Below are positions 52,511 to 62,790 of a DNA stretch of 64,000 nucleotides, piece after piece. The first letter of the stretch is position 1, and each line of letters opens with the position of its first letter. Position numbers and translations under genes: made by a program. The notes beneath the pieces were generated by a model. It was not told the origin of the DNA. It made no database searches and saw nothing but the letters and a program-made list of their open reading frames with translations. The DNA is from Pythium myriotylum (taxonomy: Eukaryota > Oomycota > Peronosporomycetes > Pythiales > Pythiaceae): contig JALJCQ010000006.1 in the NCBI GenBank assembly GCA_023091665.1, forward strand, positions 806,001 through 870,000, in the 5' to 3' direction.

Positions 52511-53855
52511 GGAGGAGGTGAGGCGGACGGGGATAGGCCGAGCGAGGGCGATTGCAAACTGAGCTCGAGAAACGCTGGACACTGCCGGACAGGACCGGAC
52601 GAAATCCGAAAAAGCTTAAAACGCTGGACGACGATGTTCCCGCGCAACGTGGTGTCGCGAGCGTTGGCAACTCACGAGAAAACGTGTTTTCGGTCCAGGA
52701 TTCGCGTCCGGAGGTTTGCGTTGACGACGGCGTGCGATTGCAGGGTGCGGCCCACCGCCCAGCTGGCACGACAGCCGCGGTTGCAGCGTCGTGGATGATG
52801 ACAGCGCGTCCATAAAACGTGCATTTGTGTGTGCGCGCCATTGGAGACTGAACAGTGGCGAGCACTTGCCTGGCCGAGTGTCATGGGGATGCGGAAGATG
52901 CGCGCGCGTGGCTCTCGGCGGCGCGACGCGGGCCTTTACGGGAAGCGGCGCCAGGCGTTGCAGTCGCTCGGGTGCCGTCGGGCGCCAGGGCCACGAACGC
53001 CGCGATCGAGATTTTACGCTTTGGGCATCGCGCGCACAAAAAACTAATCGCGTGCTGACTGTGACCGCTCGCCCCTGCCGCGGAACCAGCTGGCACCTTC
53101 AAGTTCTGGCGCTGTAGCCATATGGAGAGGAGGCCACGTCAGCGAAGCCGTCACTCATGTTGAAGTTGGAGTCTCACGCGATGTGGGGTGGTCGCCGTGG
53201 GGTGCAGGATGCCGCAGCCAGAGGGAGTGCGATTTCTTCCCCACCGGGAGGTGGTGGGATCTGGTCGTAAAGGGACGTACTGGAATAGGCATCCTTTCGA
53301 ATAGTACTATTCTGAAGAGCCATCCGTTTTTATGGGCGTGGCGTGGATACAGGGTACACGATCCGACGCGCACGCTCCATCTTCTCGAGTGATGGGGCCC
53401 GCGTCCTGCGACACCCAAGATCCCTTTTCCACGCCAGGCACGCCGATGGGCTCGGAACCGTGCCATCTCGCGCTGGATGTGCGCGCCGGCTTGGAAGAGA
53501 GGTACGGAGGGCGCCAGGTGTCTCTAAGTACGGTTACACGCTCGTGGGCTCCCACGGTAAGTCCATCGTACTTTATTCGCCATAAACAGTACATCTCAGA
53601 CCCGGAATCTCAGACGAACTTAACGCGAACTTGCCAGCAGCTCCTCCCGTCGCACACGTCGCAGAAGCAGATGGTGAGCGAGGGCAGCTTCGAATCTTTC
53701 TCGCGGCTCCTCGAGACGAGACGAGTGGCCCGCGCGTCGTCGACGAACCGACGGCTCTGCGTGGCCCCGGCGCTCAGACTCCCACGCCGCTTCGCTCAGC
53801 GCGTCCCTTGGTTGCTGCGCTGTTCCGCCGTTCGCATCGCGCGAATCTTGGCGCC
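52511..53855. other. Spacer between a secreted-protein gene and the transporter
   Basis: 1345 bases between divergent genes. Several overlapping frames exist but none has recognisable content, and no gene is called. Both promoters should lie here. Confidence 0.45.
52549..52564 (-). promoter_or_regulatory. Initiator-like site
   Basis: On the minus strand GCTCAGTTTGCAATCG matches 13 of 16 oomycete initiator positions and lies 39 bases before the ATG at 52510. It sits at the same relative place as the initiator of the paralogue at 28855. Confidence 0.55.
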
Positions 53856-55574
53856 ATGAACACCACGCGCATGGAGGAAGATGGTGAGTTCTGCGCCTGC
53901 GTGGCAAGAGCCTCGCGCTTCTGACGGTCGCTAGGAGGATATGCAGAGTACGGCACGTTCCTGGGCAAGCAACCGACCTCAAGTGAGCCGCACGTCGTGC
54001 GCCCGCTCGACTCGTCGCGCAAGTGGCTCATGCTCGCGATCCTCTCGGCGCTCACGGCTGTGAACCAGGGCATCTGCTACTCGTACGCGCCGATCGCGAG
54101 CTACGCCGAGACGCGCTGGGACCAACACATGCACTCGACCGAGCTCATCACGGTCTACTTCATCTCATACATTCCGTGCTCGTTCATCGGGTCATGGCTC
54201 ATGGACAAGCAAGGCTTACGGTACGGTATCTTGCTCGGTGGATTCCTGCAGGCACTCGGCGCGACTGTGCGGTATCTCGCAACTTTTGCTGGTTCAGTCG
54301 TGCTAGAGGCACAAATCACGCTCTTGGGTCAGATCCTCGCGTCAATCGCGATGCCGTTCATGGTCAACTCTCCTCCCGTGCTCTCAGCCAACTGGTTCCC
54401 ACCTTCACAGCGTGCAACGTCCACAAGTATTGCGGTCAACGCGAATGCCATGGGCACGGCGTTCGTGTATCTCTCCGCTCCTTTTGTTGTGCATAGCACT
54501 GAAAGCATTCCAGAGTGGAACCTCACAGTCGCAGTGGTGGCAATCGCGAGCTTTGCGGTTGCTTGCATTTTCTTCCGCTCGTTCCCTGCCTCCTTAGCGT
54601 CTTCAGGCGAGACCGAGTCTCTTGTGTCGGAAGTGCAACTTAACGAAGAATACGACTGGAAGCAGTGGGGTAACGCGTTCACGCACCGTGGGTTCTCCCA
54701 CACGGTCTTTGCCTTCAGCGTCGCCGAGTGCGTCGTCAATGCGATTTCAGCGTTGCTCGGAAAGTTCTTGAGCACCGAGAACTTCTCCAAGTCCGAAATT
54801 GGTATCATTGGCGCTCTCTTCATCGTGAGTTCGCTCGTCGGCAGCCAGATCATCAGTGGCTACGTTGACAAAAAGCGAAACCACAAGAATGCCACCATTG
54901 TCTGTGTGCTGCTCACGGCCGCCTTTCTCGCACTATTCAAGGCCACATTATCGCTGGGCAATACGCTGCTCACCCTCTCGAGTCTCATGGCCGTTGGTGC
55001 TTTCTTAGGTCCGCTGCAACCTATCGTACTCGAGCTCGGTGTCGAATGCGCGTTTCCAACAAGTGAGGCGACGGTTGCGGCACTACAGCAACTCTGTGGC
55101 AACTTCCTCTCGGCAATCCTCGTACCGGGCCTGAGTGTTCTCCGTCGTACGCACACAGACGACTCAGGCCACGTGCCACCGGAGCTCTTCTGGGCCTCAC
55201 CTGAGTGGGTAATGGTCTTCCTTCTCGGACTCACGTTCCTTGTCTTCTGCGTCTAGTAAGTCTCAGCGGAGGGGGCTATCTTTGAGGTTCGTATTTACTA
55301 ATGATCTCTCTCTCATTCTCTGTGACTTAGCAACGGCGAGTACAAGCGCTTCGACCACGAAGTTCGCAAGTCTCCGACTTTCCGCCCGCGACAATCATCG
55401 TTGGGCTTTCTGGCTGTATCACCAGAGATCGCAGCCGACTCGAGCGACCCACCTCCCTCGTTACTTCCAGTAACAGTAAAAGCTCCCATCAAGGAGCCTC
55501 CTCCGCCCACGTTCAAGCAAGCTCAACCAACGACAAACGGCACGAAGAAGAAAGGGCGGAACGGCAAGAAGTAG
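53856..55574 (+). CDS. Major facilitator, SLC49/FLVCR-like transporter
   Basis: Exons 53856-53883, 53935-55255 and 55331-55574; introns GTGAGT...GCTAG (51 nt) and GTAAGT...TTAG (75 nt, with TACTAAT branch-like site). 530 residues with about 12 hydrophobic segments between residues 45 and 445. Features shared with SLC49 carriers (FLVCR1/2, DIRC2): S-Y-A-P-I-A early, W-L-M-D-K-Q-G-L-R after TM2, L-G-A-x-V-R-Y-L, N-W-F-P-P-S-Q-R-A-T-S-T-S-I-A, and a cytoplasmic loop in the middle. Family members move heme, choline or related substrates across the plasma or vacuolar membrane; the substrate here is unknown. The tail is Pro/Lys-rich and ends in a basic cluster. Convergent with the EF-hand gene, 81 bases apart. 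Confidence 0.88.
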
Positions 55575-55655
55575 TGGGGGTCGACGAAGCCATCAGGTTT
55601 GTAAAAATCAATATCACGGGCAGCCTTTTATATTCCCTCTGTATTGTCTACAAGG

Positions 55656-58600
55656 TTATCGGCTTGACTGCGGGAGCTGCTGCGCAAGTTCGTAGAGGCG
55701 TCTTAAGAAGATCCCGTAGTCGATCTCCTGCTGCGTCTCCATGCCAAAGTGCCGAAGCAGCTGTACCATCTCGGGTTTTCGCATGGACACATTGAGCTGG
55801 TGGAGCTTCGTCAGCAGCGCACTAGGTCTCACAAGACCCATTGGTTTGTGGTCTGCGAGTCGCTTTTCGCCGCTGCGCCGCACCATCGCGTCTTCTGTTG
55901 CATGGGCATCCAGCAGTCGCCGGTCGACCGTCGCGATGAACCGCTCGAGATCCAGGTGACCACCTCCAGACTTACTTTTGATCACCATCTCGCGTACGAT
56001 CTGCTTGACGCGTGACTGGAGCTCCGTCGTAAGAGGTGCAATCCATTGGGCAAAGAGCGGAAGGTCGAGGAAGTGTTTGGTCGAGGACCCGAGCCGAAGG
56101 AAAAACTGGCTAATTAGGTGCGTCGATGTCTCGACACCGTGTAACGAACGGAGAGTCTGTTTGAGTCTGGACGCCATTAGAGGGTCCATAACAGTCACCG
56201 AGGACTCGGCAATCGATCGCGGTGTCGAACAAGAAGAGCGGCGAGATGAGTAAGAACATGACAGTGATGATGTTGGCGAAGGAGGTGGTCGTATCGACCG
56301 CACGGGCGACTGGCTGCGAGGCCGACGCTGATTCTGCTTTGAGGAATTGCCTGCGCCGTTCAAATGTGCGTACGCAGTCGAAGGGGAGATCTGGCCTTGC
56401 TCGTCGACAAAAATCTTGCAGATCTCGAAGACACAGAGCTCCAAATCCCTCAACAGCGTGATATGCCCCTCAATCGGTCGTTCCCGAGACGAGCGACTGC
56501 GCCGAGACTCGTACTCGACGCCCGACTCGTCGGCGGAGGTCGTGTCTTCACCGTCCGATGAGGTTCTTCCCTCGCGACCTCGGCTTCGCGATCTGCTGCG
56601 GCGTCGTACCTTGGTGTGTGCAAGCCCGTGGTTCATGAGCTCCTGGAAGCGCATGAGACTGACAACTTTTTTGCTGTTGGCCTTGTGGTTTTTGTCACCG
56701 ATTAAGAATGTCATGACCGACTCGAGCGCTGGCCCCTGGTTAGCGTACAATAGCAGTGTCTTAACGTCCATGCCGTTGTCTTGCGCCTTCTTGAGCTCGT
56801 CCAGAACGAACGCGCGGAGATCGGCAACGTGGAAATACCCTTTCCCCTCGCGATCGATCTGCTCAAATGCCTTTTCGAGATGGAAGGTTGTCATGTGTCT
56901 CTTGCCTTGCGTCACACGCTCGCATGTCTGTTGGATCAGCGCTAAGACAGCGTCTTGGAGCTGTTCACGCGCCACTCGCTGCTGTCGTTCGAGTAGACTG
57001 ACAAGCAGACGTGAGTAATCAATTCCACCGAGCCCCTGAGGTGATCGCCGTGCCGATGGCCCGGCAGGAAACCGACGCACTAGCACTCGGATCTCCCAGT
57101 CGTGAAGTCGTGAGGAAGAGATGCCTGCATTGCGTTGCTTCTCTGAGTGGGTGGGGGCTGTGAGCTGCCGCCACGCCTTGGTGAAGTCGTCAGCATCGAT
57201 CGAACCGTTGCGATTCCAGTCAAACAACTCAAACGTCTTTTTCACGTCGAGCAAACGATCTGGAAGACGCAGCGACGAGGCCATGACGTCCCAGTCAAAG
57301 ATCGCGTCCATCAGGGCGTGTGTGTAAATGAGACTGGGTCCAGGCGAGATAAACTCGTCGCTCGAGTCTAACGAGCGGATTAGACTCCGGATACTCTCCT
57401 CGCTGACGTGAGCTTGATCTTCCCATGACAGCTTGAGAACGATGAGCTGAGCGCACAGCTCTCGCACGAGGTCATCGACGCGGACGACGCCTGGTTCGTG
57501 GCGCGAGAGCCGGTTGATTGCCTTCTCGAGGGCGTGGTCGTCGGCCAAAACGCGGAGACAGCGACGAAGGAAGCGGTGTTTACCGGCAGAGTCTGGCATG
57601 GTGCCGTTGACTGGTGACACTTCTGTAGTCAGTAGTTTCCATAGTTTGTGGACGTCGACACGGTGTTCACTATGGTGCTGCACGTGTGCCACGAGGTACA
57701 AGAACTCGGTCACATTGAGTGAGTTGTCATCCTCACAAAGAAACTCGCAGACCTGGTGGTACGATAGTGTCTGGGAGTGTTTGCTTGTCGCCATAAGCGC
57801 CTTCAGTTCATTCTGCCACTTTGCTCGGTTGTTCTGTAGCTTCTTCGTGATAATCGATATCACGCTGGTGTCGCGTAGTTCTGGCGCACCGAAAAGAAGT
57901 CGCATGAGCACGTCATAACGCACCCACAACGAGCTCTCGTCACGGCGGCGACCATCAAGTGGCGATGAAAGCGCCTGCACAAGTGTTTCGATATCCCTTG
58001 AGCTCCAGTGTTGATCGAATACACGCACAAAGTGGCGCTGTGTGACTAGAAACCGCTGTGAAGGGTCTAGTTTCATCAGAATCTTGCAAAGCTGCTCGTG
58101 GATCTTGCGCTCAAGTCTTGCGTCGTCGTGCGGACACAACGCTGACCGCAGTGAAAGCCAGAAGTCTGGTTGCAAGACGCGAGAGAGAAGCGTTTGAGCA
58201 TTCGATGGCGTGAACGTCGTGGTGTCACGGAGAATCGAGTCCAAAACGGTGGGGTAATGGACGAAATCCGCGTCGCGATCTTGTGACGTAGAGGGTGAGG
58301 CCGTCGGGCTTTTTTGTGGAGACCTTTGTGATAGGCATTGAAGCAGACGTCGGGTCTCGTCCTGAGTGAGGGGAAATCGAAGCCTCGTTGGGTGGTGGCT
58401 GGCCAAATCCGACTGGAAGGTGCGTATGAGTTCGGTCAATGACAGGTTTTGGTTGCCTTCAAGGTCGTACTTGTCGCAGAGCAATGCTAGCAGTTCACGA
58501 TTCTTGTCACGACCTCCGTAAAATCCCTTCAAATATTCCCGGGCTTTCGTCAGAAGAACCTCGTCGGCTTCACTCAACCCTTTAGCTTTGTCGTGTTCGT

Positions 58601-59606
58601 TGGTGTTGGAGTGCCTACGAGTCGGTCGGCTCTCATAGATAAGAACGTCCAGGAGCACACGCACAAGTTCCTTGTAGTCAAGCAGACCCTGAGCATTAAA
58701 ATTCATGCCTAGACAGAGTTCCATCAACTTTGTCTCGGAGACATCCTCGCCGATTTTACATTCATTCACTAACAACCATCGAAGCTGCTTGAGACTCACA
58801 AATCCTGATGCCGTCTTGTCGCCTCGGATAAGAAATTCCTCGAGTCTTTTGACGCCAGTATATTCGAGGCGGTCAGCAAGCGCGATTAATTCACGCTCAT
58901 GTTGGTCCACTGCAATCGGTGATGGCGGCTGCTTCGATAGCGAGTCAACAGGTTTAGCCAAAGCGTCGGTGTCCAGAGGTGGTTTCTTCACCGCGATCCG
59001 CAGTGGCGACGGAGGTCGGGTCTCAGTCTCGGTGTTTTGCAAAGCTCGGCTGAGGCGAAGGTTCTCCTGCTGCAGGCTGTCGATTACTTTCTTGAGCTTT
59101 TCGGCCTTCACTTCCAGGATGGCGGCTTTCGCGGGCGAAACTGTCGCCTTCGGCGCTCCCAACACCCTCTCTTTGTTCGGAGAGGGAATTGGCGCCGTGG
59201 TTTTCCAGATGTCGAGCGTTCGCAGCACCTCCTTGATGTCAACAACGATCTCGCCATCGTCGCCACCGAATGAAAACTGATACAAAAACTCCTCCATTGC
59301 TTCGCTCATCGGGTCGCATCCTGGCTCTTCCAGCTCAAATAACACGTCGCACACGTGCTTGAGCAGCACGTGGCGATGCTTCCTCGCGTCGCCGAAACAA
59401 AAGCGGTCACACAAATCGAGCGGCGACATCTGTCGGCTCGCTAGAATGCGCTTGAACCACTGCTCGGGAGTCTCGCAAGTCGCAGTCGCCAATGCACGAT
59501 CGAGATCGTCGCGCACATCGATGAAGGTGTCTCTCTTGAGGATGCTCTTGCGACCAGTCGACAAGTCGCCGCTTCGGCCGAGGCTCTGGCGCCGCGAAGC
59601 CTCCAT
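55656..59606 (-). CDS. Large EF-hand-containing protein
   Basis: 1316 residues in one exon, start at the ATG 59606. Calcium-binding helix-loop-helix content is clear at about residues 790-810, where F-E-L-F-D-W-N-R-N-G-S-I-D-A-D-D-F has canonical loop residues D, N, N, S and D. Degenerate EF-hands are likely near 270-320 (A-S-G-F-V-S-L-K-Q-L), 370-395 (D-L-E-G-N-Q-N-L-S-L-T-E-L) and 905-925 (D-R-E-G-K-G-Y-F-H). A coiled segment lies near 165-190, and an Arg/Ser-rich patch near 1005-1025 may be disordered. No kinase, protease or transmembrane region was seen. Probably a calcium-sensing scaffold, perhaps axonemal or cytoskeletal, but that is a guess. Confidence 0.85.
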   Translation of the reverse strand: MEASRRQSLGRSGDLSTGRKSILKRDTFIDVRDDLDRALATATCETPEQWFKRILASRQMSPLDLCDRFCFGDARKHRHVLLKHVCDVLFELEEPGCDPMSEAMEEFLYQFSFGGDDGEIVVDIKEVLRTLDIWKTTAPIPSPNKERVLGAPKATVSPAKAAILEVKAEKLKKVIDSLQQENLRLSRALQNTETETRPPSPLRIAVKKPPLDTDALAKPVDSLSKQPPSPIAVDQHERELIALADRLEYTGVKRLEEFLIRGDKTASGFVSLKQLRWLLVNECKIGEDVSETKLMELCLGMNFNAQGLLDYKELVRVLLDVLIYESRPTRRHSNTNEHDKAKGLSEADEVLLTKAREYLKGFYGGRDKNRELLALLCDKYDLEGNQNLSLTELIRTFQSDLASHHPTRLRFPLTQDETRRLLQCLSQRSPQKSPTASPSTSQDRDADFVHYPTVLDSILRDTTTFTPSNAQTLLSRVLQPDFWLSLRSALCPHDDARLERKIHEQLCKILMKLDPSQRFLVTQRHFVRVFDQHWSSRDIETLVQALSSPLDGRRRDESSLWVRYDVLMRLLFGAPELRDTSVISIITKKLQNNRAKWQNELKALMATSKHSQTLSYHQVCEFLCEDDNSLNVTEFLYLVAHVQHHSEHRVDVHKLWKLLTTEVSPVNGTMPDSAGKHRFLRRCLRVLADDHALEKAINRLSRHEPGVVRVDDLVRELCAQLIVLKLSWEDQAHVSEESIRSLIRSLDSSDEFISPGPSLIYTHALMDAIFDWDVMASSLRLPDRLLDVKKTFELFDWNRNGSIDADDFTKAWRQLTAPTHSEKQRNAGISSSRLHDWEIRVLVRRFPAGPSARRSPQGLGGIDYSRLLVSLLERQQRVAREQLQDAVLALIQQTCERVTQGKRHMTTFHLEKAFEQIDREGKGYFHVADLRAFVLDELKKAQDNGMDVKTLLLYANQGPALESVMTFLIGDKNHKANSKKVVSLMRFQELMNHGLAHTKVRRRSRSRSRGREGRTSSDGEDTTSADESGVEYESRRSRSSRERPIEGHITLLRDLELCVFEICKIFVDEQGQISPSTAYAHLNGAGNSSKQNQRRPRSQSPVRSIRPPPSPTSSLSCSYSSRRSSCSTPRSIAESSVTVMDPLMASRLKQTLRSLHGVETSTHLISQFFLRLGSSTKHFLDLPLFAQWIAPLTTELQSRVKQIVREMVIKSKSGGGHLDLERFIATVDRRLLDAHATEDAMVRRSGEKRLADHKPMGLVRPSALLTKLHQLNVSMRKPEMVQLLRHFGMETQQEIDYGIFLRRLYELAQQLPQSSR

Positions 59607-59846
59607 CACAGACGCGAGTTGTCCTGGCTTTGGATAACCGGCGACTCAGATATCGACGCGCAAAAGCCCCCGCGAGACAATAAATAGAGCAGACCCCTCG
59701 AGCAGCTCCAAAAAGTGCGTGCTGCACTTTCTCGCCGGCTCCTGAAGACCATCACTCTGTGCGGTCAATCCAACGTTGGATTGGAATATCTCATCAGTCG
59801 TTGGTTACTTCCAATCGCGAAGAAGGAAGGACACCGGCGACACGAC
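59607..59846. promoter_or_regulatory. Divergent spacer: EF-hand gene and PrsW-like gene
   Basis: 240 bases between the two start codons, on opposite strands, so this should act as a shared two-way promoter region. No consensus initiator was recognised. Confidence 0.45.
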
Positions 59847-61226
59847 ATGCCGACGCCTTCCTCCTTCTCGCTCGCCGCGCTCGTGGGCCGCGTGCGCCGC
59901 GTCACGGCGCTGCAGGCCGCGGCCGCCGTGATCGCGGGCTTTCTCGGGGCAGCGGTGCGTGGAACCGCCCACGAGGCGCGGCCGGCGGGCCTCGGAATCG
60001 CACGCACGGTCTCACTTGCTCTCTCTCTCTCTCTGCCGTGGTGTGTAGCTCTGCGGCTTCTGCGGCGCGTTCTTCCTGCTGCTGGTGCTCGCGCTGCCCG
60101 TTGCGGCGTTCTTCGGGCGCATTTTGACGCTGCAGTCGCATTATGAGATCACGTACGCGCTCTCTAGTCTCTCGAAACGGTCGGGAGGGTAGTCATGAAT
60201 CTTGTCTGTGGCTGGTTTCGGTGCAGGGATCAGGAGGTCGCGCAGCTCTTCGTGACGTTCATGGGTGGCATCTTCCCTGGCGCCGTCGTCGTGGTCCTCT
60301 GGCAGTTGGTGCTGGCGCCGCTGTTTGCGCTGATCTGCTTCGCCGACCAGAGCGATACGCTCACGCCTCAACTGCGTCAGTTCCTCGACAAGACTGAAGC
60401 CTCGGACGACGACACGGCATCCACACCCCACATAGGGCGGATTGCCAATGTACTGCAGTCGCTGCAGGTTGAGAAGACCTTCGGATACTACGTTTTCGCG
60501 TTCCTCTCGGCGTACGTGATCGCCGGACTCGTCGAAGAGGCCACAAAACTCTGGGTCGTTCAAGGAACGTGCCTGTGCTCTTCTCGCAAGTCGAGTCTGC
60601 GCGGGTGGCTCTGTGACCCTCGTCGTCTTCTACTCAAGGGAACCCAGCACCCGAACCACCACGTCGTGGTCGTGTTCGCTGTCACCGCTGCTGCGATCGG
60701 GCTTTCGACCATCGAAAACGTTGCGTTCACATTCTCGGGTCCGACGTTCAGCGATCGCCTTTCGCTGGCCGTGCTTCGCTCAGCTGTGAGCCTGCCACTT
60801 CACGGACTGTGCGGCAACATCACGGGCATGCGGCTCGCGCGTGCGCTGTTGACGTCAACCCCGCAATCATCGTGGCGACTGAGGAGCTCCGTGCTGTGGC
60901 CCGCCGTGCTGGTCCACGGCACGTTCGACTTCCAGATCTTTGTTTTCTCCTCTTTCGTCTCCTCGGATTCGGCGGATTCCCATCCAGTCATGCTCAACAT
61001 CCTGGTCCCAGGGGTTCTCTCGATCGTCGTGCTTATTGGTGCCTACGTTTTACGTCAACGCCAGTGGCGAGAACTTCAGATGGAGGCCAGCACCAAGGGC
61101 CGGTACATCCGCGTCGGCGCCGATGTTGATGGTGTTGACGAGGCAGACGATGACGATGATTCATATTCACGAGAAGACAGGACAAAGCCAGTTACCCACA
61201 ATGGATCCGGCCCACTGTTGGTTTGA
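59847..61226 (+). CDS. PrsW-family intramembrane protease
   Basis: Exons 59847-59954, 60049-60152 and 60227-61226; introns GTGCGT...TGTAG (94 nt, with a CT run) and GTACGC...TGCAG (74 nt). 403 residues. The signature set of PrsW proteases is present in order: G-L-V-E-E-A-T-K (about 172-179), S-T-I-E-N-V-A-F (230-237), L-P-L-H-G-L-C-G (259-266) and L-V-H-G-T-F-D (299-305), each in or beside a hydrophobic span. Bacterial PrsW cleaves anti-sigma factors in the membrane; the eukaryotic role is unknown. There are several membrane spans in the first 170 residues and two at the end, then an acidic tail with Asp runs. Catalytic residues appear intact. Confidence 0.85.
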
Positions 61227-61538
61227 GACATGACCGATCCGAACGAGACCGAAGGGGGGAGTGGATGGAGTGATTAAGATCAGGAGGTGATCACTTTGGT
61301 CGACTAGGAGAAATTTCGGACGCAGCTGCAACAATGTCCACTTCTAAAACGACAACCTACTTCGAATTGTTAGTGCTTAATGCTCAACATACTTCTTTTA
61401 TGGTCGTTACTTGTCTTGAAATCGTCCTATTGAGATAGTCTTCAGTGATTTGCTACGATTGGCGATTATGCTGTTGAACTGAACATCACAGGTTGGGGCT
61501 CTATCTCGGGATGGTGGGGAAATAGAGAGGAGCCTATG

Positions 61539-61580
<42 letters not shown>

Positions 61581-61909
61581 TGCTTGCCTCGCTCGTAGGC
61601 TATTGCTGTACAGTACCATCATGACACTGAGGCGTGCGACTTCAACATGGCACTCCACTGGCCATGGGTCACCGTGTGACTTGGGATGCGGCGTGTCACA
61701 ATCTCGCTGACCCGCAATCCGTCTGGTCTTCGCAAAAATAAGTCGCCGACCAGAACCCTGTGGAGGGGGGACCGCATCTTCCTGGCCTCCGCCTCAGCGT
61801 CTTATGCCACCCAAGCACAAACGTTGAAGGTCTGGCACAAATCTGCTCCCCTCCCAAGCTCACAACACAATTCGCCCCCTCGTGCCCCTGACTGCCCAAC
61901 CAACCTACG
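61227..61909. other. Spacer between the PrsW-like and PLAC8 genes
   Basis: 683 bases. It contains a CT microsatellite (61544-61580). No gene supported. Confidence 0.5.
61544..61580. repeat. CT dinucleotide microsatellite
   Basis: An uninterrupted CT run from 61544 to 61570, then T-T and a further CT run to 61580. A shorter CT run sits inside the first intron of the PrsW-like gene (about 60018-60034), possibly its polypyrimidine tract. Confidence 0.9.
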
Positions 61910-62499
61910 ATGGACTACCAGGCACCAACCAAGAGCAACGACGTGACCGTCAACATCAACGGCGACGCGGGAGCCCAGGGCACCGACCACAATGGCATCG
62001 TCACGGGCCGCTGGAAGACCGGTATCTTTGGCTTCGTCGACACGATCGTGCCCAATGGTGAGTCGCCACAGCCATTTCGATGACCACTTGTCCCTTGCTA
62101 ACTCGGTCGATGCTGTCTCTAGCGATCATGTCGTGCTGTTGCCCGGCCATCTCAGTGGCTCAGATCTCGGCCCGCATCGGCATGATGCCGTTCTACCACG
62201 TGCTCGGTCTCTTCTCCGGCCTCTACTTCCTCGCGTTCCTCGCCGCCGTAACGCACTCCAAGTTCTTCGATGTGATCACCTGGCTTGCGGCGATCGTCGC
62301 GGCACTCTGCATGCTTCGCATGCGCTGGCGTCTCCGCACCATCTTCTCGATCCCCGGCTCTCCGCTCGAGGACGCCTTCTACGCCTTCTGCTGCGGCTGC
62401 TGCTCGATCGCACAGATGGCCTCCCACGTCGAGTCGTACGAGCCGGGCACCTTTGCCTTCGCGCCGCGCGAGACCCTCCAGGGCTACTCATTCAACTAG
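61910..62499 (+). CDS. PLAC8 (Cys-rich) family protein
   Basis: Exons 61910-62057 and 62123-62499; phase-1 intron 62058-62122 (GTGAGT...TCTAG). 174 residues. The family's Cys clusters are both present: C-C-C-P (54-57), at the start of a hydrophobic segment with S-V-A-Q-I-S-A-R-I-G, and F-C-C-G-C-C-S-I-A-Q-M, near 140-150. The approach to the first cluster, W-K-T-G-I-F-G-F, is also typical. Known members (PLAC8, plant FW2.2/PCR) are small membrane-associated proteins affecting cell size, cadmium resistance or calcium entry. Two or three membrane segments separate the clusters. Convergent with the nucleotidyltransferase gene. Confidence 0.88.
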
Positions 62500-62790
62500 A
62501 CACGGCTCTGCGGCCGCAGGGAAGCTCTTTTAGCGTCGTTGCGGCGACTGTATGACTACCTATCTGAATTTTAAAGCTTTCCACCGACTAGACTTCTTGG
62601 TTCTCCGGCTGCGTTTGTATGTGTATGTAGTTTTTCAGCTCTATTCCTCCCCTGCTCCTAATCGTCTCTGGTCCTTGTATGTTCATTATCTGGTCATGTA
62701 GTGTCGTAGTTTCGTGGTGGCTTGCCGTGTGTCTTGGTCTTGTATATCATCGTCTCTGAACAAAAAAGTAAACAAATCCACTCAACTCCA

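Noticed and set aside
51839..52798. 319-codon plus-strand frame
   Set aside because: Antisense shadow of the secreted protein at 51272-52510, with the same biased composition as the 27994 shadow.
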